Assembly: GCA_964523015.1 (NCBI GenBank)
Contig: CAZFXN010000005.1
Coordinates: 1-64,000, forward strand
Length of the DNA stretch: 64,000 nucleotides
Reading direction: 5' to 3'
Source: JAWXBT01 sp964523015
GTDB lineage: Bacteria; Bdellovibrionota_C; UBA2361; J135
The notes under the pieces were generated by a model. The model was not told the DNA's origin. It worked only from the letters and a program-made list of their open reading frames with translations, and ran no database searches. Below are positions 16,616 through 26,242 of this stretch, piece after piece; the stretch's first letter is position 1; the number at the start of each line of letters is the position of its first letter. The translations under genes and the position numbers were made by a program.

Positions 16616-19093
16616 ATGTTACAATTTTTTGAAGAGCTGCTCCTATATTTAGCCAGATGGTTTTACACCCTCCCGTCTCTCGTCGGCATCTTCACACTCG
16701 GTGTAATCTCAGTTGTCCTCTTCGTAATTCAATTCTCAAGACAGGGTCAAACTTTTATCCCTGGTGTCTTTGCGCTTATCTTTTCAATGCTTGAACTGTT
16801 TCACTACCTCTGGCCACACAAAGCGATCTCTTTTATAGATTCATTTATTGCTAGCCTTAATACCCCAGTTGATGGTCGTACCGATCTCGGATTTTTAGAA
16901 TTTATATTTCACTTCGGTGTTGGTCCTTTTGAAACTAGAAGCCTTATTGAGGAGTCTATATTTGTGGCACTTCTTGCTTACATAGGAAGTGTTATTTTCC
17001 ACACAATGAGAGATCCTACTATGAGGGCTCACGCTGATACTGGTAGCATCTTCTCCCTCTTTAAATCTCATGCAGCTCGTCCACAACGCTCAACTTCTAA
17101 TGAGTTAGGCTCTGGGGATCTTGCAACAAATGAACAGATCACTCGCTGGGTAACCCCTTCAGGAAAAGAAGGTGATACTCAATTGGCAGTAGAAGACTTA
17201 CGTGGTTCTGCAGGAACAGCTTTTAAAAAAGCTACTCTGATTATCCCCCGTGGTGAAAGAAATAGACATATCTTAGCAGTTGCAAAAACGGGTAGTGGTA
17301 AATCAACTAAACTTATCTATCCAATCATCTATAATGACTGCTTAGATCCAAATTGCTCCACAATCATTATCGACTCTAAGCCTGAAATGTGGAAAAAGTT
17401 TGCTGGTCTAACCAGAAAACATAATCCAGAGAAAGAGATTCTCCTTTTTAATCCACTAGATCTAGGTCGAAGTTTAAGCTGGAACATCCTAGGTAAAATT
17501 GAAACTGATACTGATGCAAAATTAATTGCTAACACGGTTATTCAAGCAACCGACAATCCCTCTGCTCGTCAAGACAGCCCTTTCTTTAGAAATAACGCTC
17601 TAGCAATTTTGAATGCCCTCTTTATTGGCTTGCTACATGATCCTAATGAAACTCTCTCTATGCCGCGAGTTCACCAACTTGTGCAGTGTGGAAATAAAAA
17701 TTTGGCTGCTTGGCTTGAAGCTCATCCTCAAGCGATAAGAAATACAAAAACATTCGTAGATCTAGTTAGGTCTGGCTCACAGAATGCTGATACGATCATG
17801 TCAGAGTTAAGTATGCGACTTTCAGCCTGGGACCTTGAGGCTATTAGAACCACAACCTCTATTAATGAGTTGGATCTCGAAACTATAATTCAAAAGCCAA
17901 CTCTTTTTGTTGTTGAGCTACGTGAATCTGAGCTTGAAATGCTGCGACCTTTGGCTAACGTAATCGTAACCGAAATTTTACGATTCTTAACCAAACGAGC
18001 AGAAGCTTTTCCAGGAACCTGTTTACCTCGTCCAGTCAGCTTAGTAATCGACGAGTTTGCTAGTGCACTTGGTCGTCTTCCTGATATTCATGTTAAACTT
18101 AATACGCTACGATCACGTAACGTCAGTATCGTTGCTGCCGTTCAATCGCTAGCTCAGATACAAGCAAACTACCAAGATGATGGCGAATCAGTTATTGCTG
18201 GTTTTAGCTCAAAGATCTTCATGCCTAACCTTGACGTTTCGGACGCTGAGTGGGCTTCCAAAGAAAGCGGGCAGATGACCATCCGATTCACAACTAACTC
18301 TACTGGAAATAACAAAAAACTCACTGAATTTTTTGCAAGTAAAAACGATGGATCTCAAGAGCAAGTTCAACAACGCTCAGTTCTAACTCCTGATGAAATT
18401 GGAAAGCCGTCTGATAATATCAATACATTCTTTATGCCAAACACACCTGTGTTTCAGGGCTTTTTAATTCCGCATTATAAGATCCCTGAGATGCTAGCTC
18501 GCATGAATGAATTTGATTCTGAAGAGCATGAATTAAGCGTCAGAGCAGGTCCACTTACTTACATTGAGACCCCTCTTAATATTCCTCAAGCAACACCGGC
18601 TGGAGGAGCTGCTGCTGCTGGAGCCAGCGGTGGAACAAGTGGTGGTGGCGCACCGAATACTGGTGTTCGGGCTGGAATCACTGACACTCGTGGTTGGAAT
18701 GATGATCAGATCAATAAAAAAGTTGAAGAAGTTAAAGGAAGACTTGAGTGGGATAAAACTACAGGAAGTGCCCGCAAATGGTGGCTTGCATTTGAAAATG
18801 AAAACAAACACCGCTTAGCTCTAGTTCTCCGCCTAGCTGAAGAACTAGATGTAAGAAAGGCAACAATTACTGAATTTTTCTTAGCCTATGTTTACAGTAA
18901 CACTGATAACATTCAGGCTAATTTAAATTACCTTGATTATACTCGCCTCAAACGTCAGGAAGAGGAAAAGAAGAGAAAGGCTCGTGCTGATGCTGCAAAA
19001 AAGAAAGCTGATGAGATGGCAGCTCTGGCGTCTGATACCGCTAACGGGGGTACTGCTCCTCCTGCAGAGCCAGGGAATCCGCAGGCAACATAG
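16616..19093 (+). CDS. VirD4/TraG-like coupling ATPase (TraM-recognition type)
   Basis: An 825-aa protein with three hydrophobic segments near the N-terminus (about 20-40, 46-63, 108-125). A cytosolic motor follows: Walker A AKTGSGKSTK near residue 225, IIIDSKPEMWKKFAG, Walker B SLVIDEFASALGRLPD and the sensor region AAVQSLAQIQ. The distal part has an A/G-rich linker, a helical domain and a charged KRKARADAAKKKADEM tail with proline-rich end. Type IV coupling proteins pump DNA-protein or effector substrates to a secretion channel. No relaxase, VirB or Tra gene is nearby, so it is an orphan here. Base composition matches the surroundings. Confidence 0.88.
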   Translation: MLQFFEELLLYLARWFYTLPSLVGIFTLGVISVVLFVIQFSRQGQTFIPGVFALIFSMLELFHYLWPHKAISFIDSFIASLNTPVDGRTDLGFLEFIFHFGVGPFETRSLIEESIFVALLAYIGSVIFHTMRDPTMRAHADTGSIFSLFKSHAARPQRSTSNELGSGDLATNEQITRWVTPSGKEGDTQLAVEDLRGSAGTAFKKATLIIPRGERNRHILAVAKTGSGKSTKLIYPIIYNDCLDPNCSTIIIDSKPEMWKKFAGLTRKHNPEKEILLFNPLDLGRSLSWNILGKIETDTDAKLIANTVIQATDNPSARQDSPFFRNNALAILNALFIGLLHDPNETLSMPRVHQLVQCGNKNLAAWLEAHPQAIRNTKTFVDLVRSGSQNADTIMSELSMRLSAWDLEAIRTTTSINELDLETIIQKPTLFVVELRESELEMLRPLANVIVTEILRFLTKRAEAFPGTCLPRPVSLVIDEFASALGRLPDIHVKLNTLRSRNVSIVAAVQSLAQIQANYQDDGESVIAGFSSKIFMPNLDVSDAEWASKESGQMTIRFTTNSTGNNKKLTEFFASKNDGSQEQVQQRSVLTPDEIGKPSDNINTFFMPNTPVFQGFLIPHYKIPEMLARMNEFDSEEHELSVRAGPLTYIETPLNIPQATPAGGAAAAGASGGTSGGGAPNTGVRAGITDTRGWNDDQINKKVEEVKGRLEWDKTTGSARKWWLAFENENKHRLALVLRLAEELDVRKATITEFFLAYVYSNTDNIQANLNYLDYTRLKRQEEEKKRKARADAAKKKADEMAALASDTANGGTAPPAEPGNPQAT

Positions 19094-19127
19094 CAATACT
19101 TCAACATACCAATACTTAGTGAAAGAC

Positions 19128-20660
19128 TCAGTTATAGTTTCCTATTTGGACAACTTGTCCAAGTGGAGTATCAACAATGGTATGCGGCAAAGCAAGAAGC
19201 TCTAAATCTTTCGATACGGTATCTCTTTTCATTCTATCGTCACTAATCCAGATCGCTTGATTATACTTATTGTCGTAAAGCCATTTTATAATCTTTCTTC
19301 TAGTAGTGGCATCGCCCCAATTGTATCTAAATGTTGGAACATCAGTGGCATATTCAATCGTACCGGCCCGAAGCTCTGCCCAAACTACTTCATAGTGAGC
19401 AAAGATATTTTTGAATTTTGAGATATTACGATTGAACTCATCAGAGGATGGAAATTTAGATGATTTAAACGTTAGGGATCCATAGATACCTACTCCAAGA
19501 ATTAAAATTGATAGTAGCTGCTTTTTAAATTTTGTAGGTTCATAAAGGAAAATTGAATAAAGAACTAGCCCAACTAAGATAGAGGCAGACCCATAAGGAT
19601 AATACGAGACGCGAACTTTATGAGTTAGAAAGAATAGATAATTTAATAAAGATATACCTAATCCGAAAAGCAGGAGTGATCGCATGCGCTTATTTTTTAA
19701 GGCAGCAACACTCAGTAGAAATAACGCTACAAGATGGACGACAAACCAGGGTCGATTTAAACCGATATAAAAATTCAAACTACGTATAAACTTACCTGTT
19801 GGAATAAAGGCGGTATCAACTGCTCCATAAGTTACTAAAAATGGATTTCCAGTAAGCAATGCAACATAAACAAGATAAGCACCAAGACCTGAAGCTAAAA
19901 CAATAGATGCTCCAACCAAGGATCTTTTAATTATGGACCTAAGATCAAAAACCTTAAGATTTATAAATAAAAAATAGAGGAAAAACGGAGCAATTAACAA
20001 AACATTTGCTATTCTAAAAATCGTTGTCATACTTATAAATACTAAGGCGAGTACTGGTGAAGTAGTAAAGACAAGTCCTGCTCCAAACAAGAGTCCATAG
20101 GTTGGGGCAACTGAATTAATCCGCTCAAATTCAAGGCTAAATGGATAAACAAAACTAACAATTCCTAAAGAGAGAGCGAGGATTCCAAAGGATAGAAGTG
20201 GCGGAGCCCGAGCAACGATCAAAGAGATGATTATCGGAATCGCAGTAACTACGATCAAGATTCCAGGAAATATAATTTTTCGATATTCAAAAGGGAAAAA
20301 ACTTAAAAGCGTACTTATCCCAGGTGGGTATTGGTTAATTACTTTCTCACCTTTTAAGTGATAAGCATGAGGAACGATCAAGTTCTCATAAAGAGATCGA
20401 TCGATTCCTTCTTGCCCTAAAAAAGTCAAAAGGCCAGAAAAAAAAGGGCGCTCTACATGGTTTGATAAGACGGTGCCTGTATCGATTGCCTTTGCCAAAT
20501 TAAGATATCCGAACTCATCGCAACCAACAGGAAGAGCAGAATGGTGAGAAGCATACTTCAATGACACAATTACCAAGAACACAGCACTAAGGAGGAGCTG
20601 TACAATAATCATTTTGGTAAAATATTTTTTCCCTTCTTTCTCCATCACTCGATCTGTCAT
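19128..20660 (-). CDS. Polytopic membrane protein, GT-C glycosyltransferase-like
   Basis: A 510-aa protein with about 10-12 hydrophobic segments. The first luminal/periplasmic loop contains CDEFGYLNLA, an acidic motif at the position where GT-C enzymes (PMT/ArnT/GT39-like) keep catalytic Asp/Glu. A soluble C-terminal tail of about 110 residues follows. It could use lipid-linked sugars to decorate a periplasmic or surface acceptor. The flagellin gene upstream makes flagellar or surface glycosylation conceivable, but nothing in the sequence proves it. It is convergent with the coupling ATPase gene, with 34 nt between stops. Confidence 0.6.
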   Translation of the reverse strand: MTDRVMEKEGKKYFTKMIIVQLLLSAVFLVIVSLKYASHHSALPVGCDEFGYLNLAKAIDTGTVLSNHVERPFFSGLLTFLGQEGIDRSLYENLIVPHAYHLKGEKVINQYPPGISTLLSFFPFEYRKIIFPGILIVVTAIPIIISLIVARAPPLLSFGILALSLGIVSFVYPFSLEFERINSVAPTYGLLFGAGLVFTTSPVLALVFISMTTIFRIANVLLIAPFFLYFLFINLKVFDLRSIIKRSLVGASIVLASGLGAYLVYVALLTGNPFLVTYGAVDTAFIPTGKFIRSLNFYIGLNRPWFVVHLVALFLLSVAALKNKRMRSLLLFGLGISLLNYLFFLTHKVRVSYYPYGSASILVGLVLYSIFLYEPTKFKKQLLSILILGVGIYGSLTFKSSKFPSSDEFNRNISKFKNIFAHYEVVWAELRAGTIEYATDVPTFRYNWGDATTRRKIIKWLYDNKYNQAIWISDDRMKRDTVSKDLELLALPHTIVDTPLGQVVQIGNYN

Positions 20661-20742
20661 TCTATCTGTATTTTTCGTAGACCTCTCTTAAGCGAGCCCT
20701 CTTATCAATGCTCAAATATAATATTGAGCCTCAGATTATTAC

Positions 20743-20767
20743 TAAACCTTTATCTCCTTCCGATTAA
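20743..20767 (+). promoter_or_regulatory. Possible sigma-28-type promoter of flagellin gene
   Basis: TAAA at 20743-20746 and CCGATTAA at 20760-20767 resemble the FliA consensus TAAA / GCCGATAA, but the spacer is 13 nt rather than 15. The flagellin ATG follows 88 nt later. Weak alone; supported by similar CCGAT boxes before fliD2 and motA. Confidence 0.35.
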
Positions 20768-20855
20768 ATCTCCAAGTGATAAAGGATTATTGCTTAGTTG
20801 CTGGTAATTTTATTTAAGTTTTCAGTAGTTAGTTGTACATCAAGGAGGAGCAAAA

Positions 20856-21716
20856 ATGCCAGTCTCATACGCTAGTAATGCTAGCGCTCTAAAAGCTATA
20901 ACAAAATTTGATGCAACTACCAGAAGTTTAAACAAAACTTTTGAACGACTCTCTTCCGGAGCTAGAATTAACTCTGCCAGCGATGATCCTGCTGGACTAG
21001 CCCTAGCTGATAAATTACGAGCTGAGACAAGGATTGCCTCTGTCGCTATTCGTAACGCAAATGATGGAATCTCCCTTACCTCTGTTGCTGATGCAGCACT
21101 ATCTGAAATATCTAACGTATTAATCCGAATGGCAGAGTTGGCGGAACAGAGTGCTAATGGAGTTTTTACAAACACTCAAAGATCTGCACTTTCCGCAGAA
21201 TTTCTAGCCCTGGGATCAGAGATAGAAAGAATTGCCGTTTCAACTGAATTTAACGATATAAAATTACTCTCTAATAGTAGCTCCGTGTCGTTTCAGGTCG
21301 GAATTACAGGCGGAGCAAATTCAGTTATCAATCTTCAGTCTGTTCTTGGAACCCTTGCTTCTGTTGGTTTAGCTAACTCAGGTACTAGTGCTTTAGCTTT
21401 TTCAATTATTGATACTACAACCTTAGGTGCTCAGAGTGCTTCGCAGTTAGCACTTAATGCTGTAAATACAGCCATAAATAATATTACATCCTCGCGAGGT
21501 ACGTTAGGTGCTACAGAAAGTAGACTTAATTCAGCTATTAGTACCCTAAGTGTGTTACGAGAAAATCTATCTGCGGCAGAGAGTCGAATAAGGGATGTCG
21601 ATGTTGCTACTGAGACAGCAGAACTAACAAGACTAAGTATCGTTCAACAAGCATCTACTGCAATTATTGCACAAGCGAATTTACAGCCACAGGTTGTACT
21701 TAACCTTTTACGATAA
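20856..21716 (+). CDS. Flagellin
   Basis: A short (286 aa) flagellin forming the filament. The conserved N-terminal D0/D1 region has FERLSSGARINSASDDPAGLALADKL and NANDGISLTSVADAAL. The C-terminal D1/D0 region has SRGTLGATESRLNSAI, AAESRIRDVDVATETAELTRL and ends QANLQPQVVLNLLR. The central D2/D3 region is almost absent, giving a minimal filament. The ribosome-binding site AAGGAGGAGC before the ATG is very strong, as expected for an abundant protein. No FlaG or FliS gene follows, and the stop is 4 nt from the convergent beta-CASP gene. Confidence 0.96.
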   Translation: MPVSYASNASALKAITKFDATTRSLNKTFERLSSGARINSASDDPAGLALADKLRAETRIASVAIRNANDGISLTSVADAALSEISNVLIRMAELAEQSANGVFTNTQRSALSAEFLALGSEIERIAVSTEFNDIKLLSNSSSVSFQVGITGGANSVINLQSVLGTLASVGLANSGTSALAFSIIDTTTLGAQSASQLALNAVNTAINNITSSRGTLGATESRLNSAISTLSVLRENLSAAESRIRDVDVATETAELTRLSIVQQASTAIIAQANLQPQVVLNLLR

Positions 21717-21720
21717 GGTA

Positions 21721-23130
21721 TTAAACTTCAATTTCATCAAGGTATTTTGGTACTATTCCAGGCCAACCAAATGTCTTTTCCATTGTTTCCTTAAAAGCAT
21801 TCGCAGATTCAGGCTCTCCATGAACGAAGGCTACTTTTTGAGGTGCCCTTTTAAATTTTTCAAAACTCTCCTTACACCACCTGAGCATCTCATCTCTATC
21901 CCCGTGAGCACTTAATCCACTGATTTCAGCGATCTCTGAACGTATTGGGATCTCCTCTTTAAAGATTCGAGCTGTTTCTGCCCCACTTTGAATCCATGCC
22001 CCTTTTGTTCCCTTTGCTTGATATCCTACAAAGACAAGGGTGTTAAGCGGAGAAGAGATCCGATGGTAAAGATGATGAAGTATTCTACCTCCGTTTAACA
22101 TTCCACTAGCAGAGATAATAACCATCGGTTCATGAATATGATTTAGTTTTTTTGATTCCATTACATTTCGAATAAAATGAAGCTTCTCTGGGAAAAATGG
22201 ATTTCGATCATCAGAGAGCAGCTTAGCAGACTGAGCATCATAACACTCTGGATTATCGCGGTACACTTTTGTCGCATCAAGTGCCATCGGACTATCAACT
22301 ATAATCGGAATATTTGGAATCTTTCCTTGCTCTTTTAACTCTCTTAAATAAAAAAGAACTAGTTGAGTCCTGCCTACGGCAAAGCTTGGAATGATTGTTG
22401 CTCCCCCTCTTTTTGCGGTCCGAGAGATAATTTCACCTAATTCTCTTGCAGGAGAACCAGTTGGATGATTTCTGTCACCATAAGTTGATTCGATTAACAA
22501 AAGATCCCCTAGTGGTGCAGGTTGTGGATCAACTAAGATAGGCACGTTGTACCTACCGATATCACCAGAGAACGTAATTGATTTTTCAGTAGCTTCTAAG
22601 GTGGCTTCTAAGGTTATAGAGGCCGCTCCCAAAATATGACCGATAGGACGCCATATAGCAAAAACACCAGGTAATATCTCTATCCTTGAGTTAAAAGAAA
22701 CTGTCTTAAACAGAGATAAAGATTGTTCGGCGTTATGAGCTGTATAAAGAGGTCTTGGTGGTTTATGAGAAGAGATCCCTTTTCTATTTCTATACTCGGC
22801 ATCCTCCTCCTGTATTTTTCCGTAATCAGGTAAAAGAATTTTACATAGCTCTGTTGTTGCCTTTGAAGCAAATACGGGACCTTTAAAACCTTGTATATAT
22901 AACTTTGGAAGATACGCAGTATGATCGATATGGGCATGTGTTAGGAGAACAACATCTATCTCATCCGGTCTGACCCCGGAATAATTCTCAAAGTTATGCC
23001 AATTTTTATCCTTCCATTCCTTATCTCCTTGAAAAACCCCGCAATCGATAAGTATTTTTCTCTCATTGATAGTGACCAGATACTTTGATCCAGTCACTGT
23101 GCCAGCAGCTCCTAAAAATTTAATCTTCAC
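21721..23130 (-). CDS. Beta-CASP metallo-beta-lactamase RNase-like protein
   Basis: A 469-aa protein of the RNA-processing (CPSF73/Ysh1-like) metallo-beta-lactamase family. The zinc motif is HAHIDH (65-70) after GGVFQG-type residues, followed by SGDIGR, LLIESTYGDR and the beta-CASP region (FAVGRTQLVLFYLRELK, DSPMALDATKVY). The C-terminal RMMBL domain has VFVGYQAKGTKGAW and ISGLSAHGDRDEM. The probable role is cytosolic RNA cleavage or exonuclease activity. A 12-bp duplication encoding TLEATLEA lies at 22592-22615. Unrelated in function to the flagellar genes on either side. Confidence 0.92.
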   Translation of the reverse strand: MKIKFLGAAGTVTGSKYLVTINERKILIDCGVFQGDKEWKDKNWHNFENYSGVRPDEIDVVLLTHAHIDHTAYLPKLYIQGFKGPVFASKATTELCKILLPDYGKIQEEDAEYRNRKGISSHKPPRPLYTAHNAEQSLSLFKTVSFNSRIEILPGVFAIWRPIGHILGAASITLEATLEATEKSITFSGDIGRYNVPILVDPQPAPLGDLLLIESTYGDRNHPTGSPARELGEIISRTAKRGGATIIPSFAVGRTQLVLFYLRELKEQGKIPNIPIIVDSPMALDATKVYRDNPECYDAQSAKLLSDDRNPFFPEKLHFIRNVMESKKLNHIHEPMVIISASGMLNGGRILHHLYHRISSPLNTLVFVGYQAKGTKGAWIQSGAETARIFKEEIPIRSEIAEISGLSAHGDRDEMLRWCKESFEKFKRAPQKVAFVHGEPESANAFKETMEKTFGWPGIVPKYLDEIEV

Positions 23131-23300
23131 CTAGAATTCCTCAATTAAATTAAGTTCCAATGGCAACAATTACCGCCTTATCTATTACCCCTATACATTC
23201 CTACCAACAAAGGATCATAGAATACAAGTAGATACTTCTTTTCCTCCCTTGGCCTTGTAATTGCACTCCTATTAATGGGTTACTTTATCAAGGGAAAAAA

Positions 23301-24704
23301 ATGCCTACTATTAACTTTGCAGGTATTGCCTCAGGGATTGATACTAACGCTCTCATTGAGGCGATTCTAAACGCTGATCGTAGAGTTAAGATTGCTCCGC
23401 TTGATAAAAAGGTTATCGAGATCGATAAGCAATCTAAAAAAATGGAGGAATTAAAAGCCCTCTATGTAGAGCTTAAAGATCTTGGAACTGACATGCGTAT
23501 AATTAATGGTGGCGCATTAACTAAAACTGCAGCCTCAACTGATGAAACTGTAGCCACTGCAACTGCCGCAAATAGTGCTAATAATACTTCTTTTCAAGTT
23601 ACAGTTGATACAATCGCATCAAACAGCACTGCCTCATTTAATGATACCTTTGCAACTGGCGATACTATTATAAATGGTGCTGCGGCGGCATCTACTGTGA
23701 CATTTGATATTGGGACCGGTAGTGAATTAGAAACTGTAGCAATCAACGTTGACAACACCACCACAGTCTCTCAATTCGTAAATAGCTTTAACGATACCTC
23801 AACAAAAGGTATCGCTACGGTAGTAAACGTAGGTACGTCTTCCTCCCCAAGTTATAAGATAGTTATTACCACTCTTAACGAAGGTACTTTTAAAGGGGAC
23901 ATTGCTTTAATCTCAGACCCTTCAACATTTTTTGCTTTAGGAAGCACAATTAATCATGCCACGGATGCGACCTTTTCAGTAACTGGAATTGCTGGAACTA
24001 TAACTAGATCAAGTAATACAGTAAGTGACGTTATTCCTGGAGTCACAATGCAATTAAAAAAAGGAGGCACGGTCAGTACTAATATAGCTGTCAATGATGA
24101 CGTTGAGGGATCCACTGCTGCAGTTCAAAAATTTGTTGATAAGTATAATGAGATCGTCGCTTTTACAAAGGAGAATAACTTAATTGCACCTCCAGGTGAT
24201 AATCCAAACGGATTAAATGTATTTGGACCTCTTGCAAAAACAAGTCTTGATAATAATGCCTTATCGGCCATTCGTACAGCATTAGCCTCAGCTAGTTACA
24301 GTAATGGTTCAGAGATTCGGATCTTGGCCGACCTTGGAATTACTACCCAACAGGATGGTACAATAAAGTTTAACACAAACACTTTTTCAGGTGCGATTGG
24401 TAAGGAATCAAAATCAGCCAAGGAGATCTTAGGTGCACTTGGTGAATCTCTTGGTGCACTAGCATCGGCTGGAGGTGTAATTGATAACTTTACAAGGTTC
24501 GGTGGTCTCTTTCAGGTCTCGACTGATTCAGCGAAGCAACAGATCGATAGTCTAAATAAACGTATCGAAGATGCAGAAAGCGCCTTAGCTCAAAAAGAGC
24601 AATCACTACTTACTAAATTTGCAAAACTTGAGTCCTTGGTTGGCAAGCTTCAAGGTCAGCAAGCCGCCCTAACAAGCGCTCTAGCCAGCTTGAAATTCAA
24701 TTAA
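23301..24704 (+). CDS. fliD: Flagellar cap / hook-associated protein 2 (FliD paralogue 1)
   Basis: A 467-aa FliD, the filament cap that folds flagellin at the tip. N-terminal FliD_N signature: FAGIASGIDTNALIEAILNADRR. A serine/threonine-rich central region with TGIAGTITRSSNTVSDVIPGVTMQLKK is followed by the FliD_C coiled coil ending QIDSLNKRIEDAESALAQKE and LLTKFAKLESLVGKLQGQQAALTSAL. AAGGG lies upstream of the ATG. A paralogue follows 130 nt downstream in the same orientation, and an imperfect hairpin separates them. Confidence 0.93.
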   Translation: MPTINFAGIASGIDTNALIEAILNADRRVKIAPLDKKVIEIDKQSKKMEELKALYVELKDLGTDMRIINGGALTKTAASTDETVATATAANSANNTSFQVTVDTIASNSTASFNDTFATGDTIINGAAAASTVTFDIGTGSELETVAINVDNTTTVSQFVNSFNDTSTKGIATVVNVGTSSSPSYKIVITTLNEGTFKGDIALISDPSTFFALGSTINHATDATFSVTGIAGTITRSSNTVSDVIPGVTMQLKKGGTVSTNIAVNDDVEGSTAAVQKFVDKYNEIVAFTKENNLIAPPGDNPNGLNVFGPLAKTSLDNNALSAIRTALASASYSNGSEIRILADLGITTQQDGTIKFNTNTFSGAIGKESKSAKEILGALGESLGALASAGGVIDNFTRFGGLFQVSTDSAKQQIDSLNKRIEDAESALAQKEQSLLTKFAKLESLVGKLQGQQAALTSALASLKFN

Positions 24705-24729
24705 TTCCACTAACATCACTGAATAGTTA

Positions 24730-24762
24730 GGATTTCTTAGGTAATTTTTACCTAAAGAATCC
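24730..24762 (+). terminator. Hairpin between the two fliD genes
   Basis: GGATTTCTTAGGTAA and TTACCTAAAGAATCC form a 15-bp imperfect stem around a 3-nt loop, 26 nt after the first fliD stop, followed by CCCTTTCCTT. Likely an intrinsic terminator or mRNA 3' end. Its right arm overlaps the -35 of the next candidate promoter. Confidence 0.6.
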
Positions 24763-24781
24763 CCTTTCCTTATGCCGATAA
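24753..24781 (+). promoter_or_regulatory. Candidate sigma-28 promoter of fliD2
   Basis: A perfect FliA-type -10 octamer GCCGATAA lies at 24774-24781, 54 nt before the GTG start. TAAA at 24753-24756 is the best -35, with a 17-nt spacer (15 expected). Confidence 0.5.
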
Positions 24782-24834
24782 TACCCCTGTAGCGGTAGTA
24801 GTAACAAATAGAGCGGATCAACAGGAAAATAAGC

Positions 24835-26226
24835 GTGTCAACAATCAATTTTTTTGGATTAGCCTCAGGTCTAAATAGCGGTAGCCTAATCTCGGCTATC
24901 TTAGACCAAAAACGTGTATCGAGAATCGATCCTCTACAAGCAAAGATCTCTAACTTTGAAAAAACCAATTCTGCTTTTAATACTCTCTCTGAAAAATTAG
25001 GTGCATTAAAAAATGCCGCTTCTGCATTTCGAACCCTTGAAGGCGGTGCAGTATCAAAGAATGTATCTGTCTCTGATGAGTCTGTTCTTTCTGCTACCGC
25101 AAAAAATGGGGCGCTTAATTCATCGATCTCTATTAATGTTTCACAAGTTGCATCAAACGCTACTAGCTCTTTTAATGATACATTTTCAAGCACTTCAAGT
25201 GTCATTAACTCTGGCGCCTCTCCCGGAACGGTTGATTTTACGATCGGTAGTGGTGCTAATCAGGAATCAGTATCAGTCTCTGTAGATAGCACAACTACGG
25301 CTGAACAGTTTGTTCAATCCTTTAATAATTCTTCAAATAAAGCATCAGCATCCCTTGTTAACGTAGGATCGAGTGAATCGCCTCAGTATAAAATAGTAAT
25401 CAGCTCTCTTAGTGAAGGATCCGCTGAGGGGCAAATTGCAACAACAGACAACAGTGCTTTTTTTAGTGGCCAAACACTTAATCAAGCAACTGATGCCCAG
25501 TTTACTATCTCAGGAATTGCCGGAACAATCACCCGCTCATCTAACTCAATTACTGATGTTTTGCCCGGTGTTACACTAAACCTTAAAAAAGCTGGATCAA
25601 CTACAGTAACAGTTGGATCAGATGTAGAGGCGTCCTCCGCTTCATTTGAAAAATTTGTAAATGCCTATAATGATCTTGTTAACTTTGTAAAAAATAATGA
25701 CCAAGTAAAATTTGAATTAAAAAATGGTAAAAGCTCTGCACAATTTGGCCCACTATCAAATACCTCAATTGACGAAAGTGCCCTAAGCACGATTAAATCA
25801 GCACTTACTTCATCAAGTGTTTCCGGCAGCTCTATCGCGACACTAGCTGATCTTGGTATTACAACTGAGAAGGACGGCACATTAAAATTTAATAAGAACA
25901 CCTTTGAATCTGCACTCTCTACAAACAGTGACGCAGTAAAAAATATTGCTGCAAATGTTGGAGAAACTCTCTCAAGTGTTGGTGGCACAATAGATAAATT
26001 CACTCAGTTTAAAGGAATTATTGGCTCGGCAGTTCAAAGCAATAAGGAAAGCATTGGCCGTTTACAAACTCAGATCTACAATTTAGAGCAAAGTCTAAGC
26101 AAACAGGAAGAGTCCTTGATAAGACAGTTTTCAAAACTTGAAGGTTTGGTTGGTAAATTACAATCCCAGCAACAGATCTTTAACTCGACAATACTAGATT
26201 TCAGAATCGCCAAACTCAACAAATAG
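24835..26226 (+). CDS. fliD: Flagellar cap / hook-associated protein 2 (FliD paralogue 2)
   Basis: A 463-aa protein clearly related to the preceding gene along its whole length: FGLASGLNSGSLISAILDQ at the N-terminus, ISGIAGTITRSSNSITDVLPG in the middle, LADLGITTEKDGTLKFN, and a C-terminal coiled coil with SLIRQFSKLEGLVGKLQSQQQ. The start is GTG at 24835 with AGGAAAAT upstream. It has its own candidate sigma-28 promoter, so it is probably expressed with flagellin. The two copies have diverged considerably, which argues against a very recent duplication. Confidence 0.92.
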   Translation: MSTINFFGLASGLNSGSLISAILDQKRVSRIDPLQAKISNFEKTNSAFNTLSEKLGALKNAASAFRTLEGGAVSKNVSVSDESVLSATAKNGALNSSISINVSQVASNATSSFNDTFSSTSSVINSGASPGTVDFTIGSGANQESVSVSVDSTTTAEQFVQSFNNSSNKASASLVNVGSSESPQYKIVISSLSEGSAEGQIATTDNSAFFSGQTLNQATDAQFTISGIAGTITRSSNSITDVLPGVTLNLKKAGSTTVTVGSDVEASSASFEKFVNAYNDLVNFVKNNDQVKFELKNGKSSAQFGPLSNTSIDESALSTIKSALTSSSVSGSSIATLADLGITTEKDGTLKFNKNTFESALSTNSDAVKNIAANVGETLSSVGGTIDKFTQFKGIIGSAVQSNKESIGRLQTQIYNLEQSLSKQEESLIRQFSKLEGLVGKLQSQQQIFNSTILDFRIAKLNK

Positions 26227-26242
26227 GCTCTCTCGGGATAAA

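Noticed and set aside
18533..18818. Serine-rich or leucine-rich ORFs overlapping the coupling ATPase linker
   Set aside because: They are out-of-frame readings of the Ala/Gly codons in the ATPase gene.
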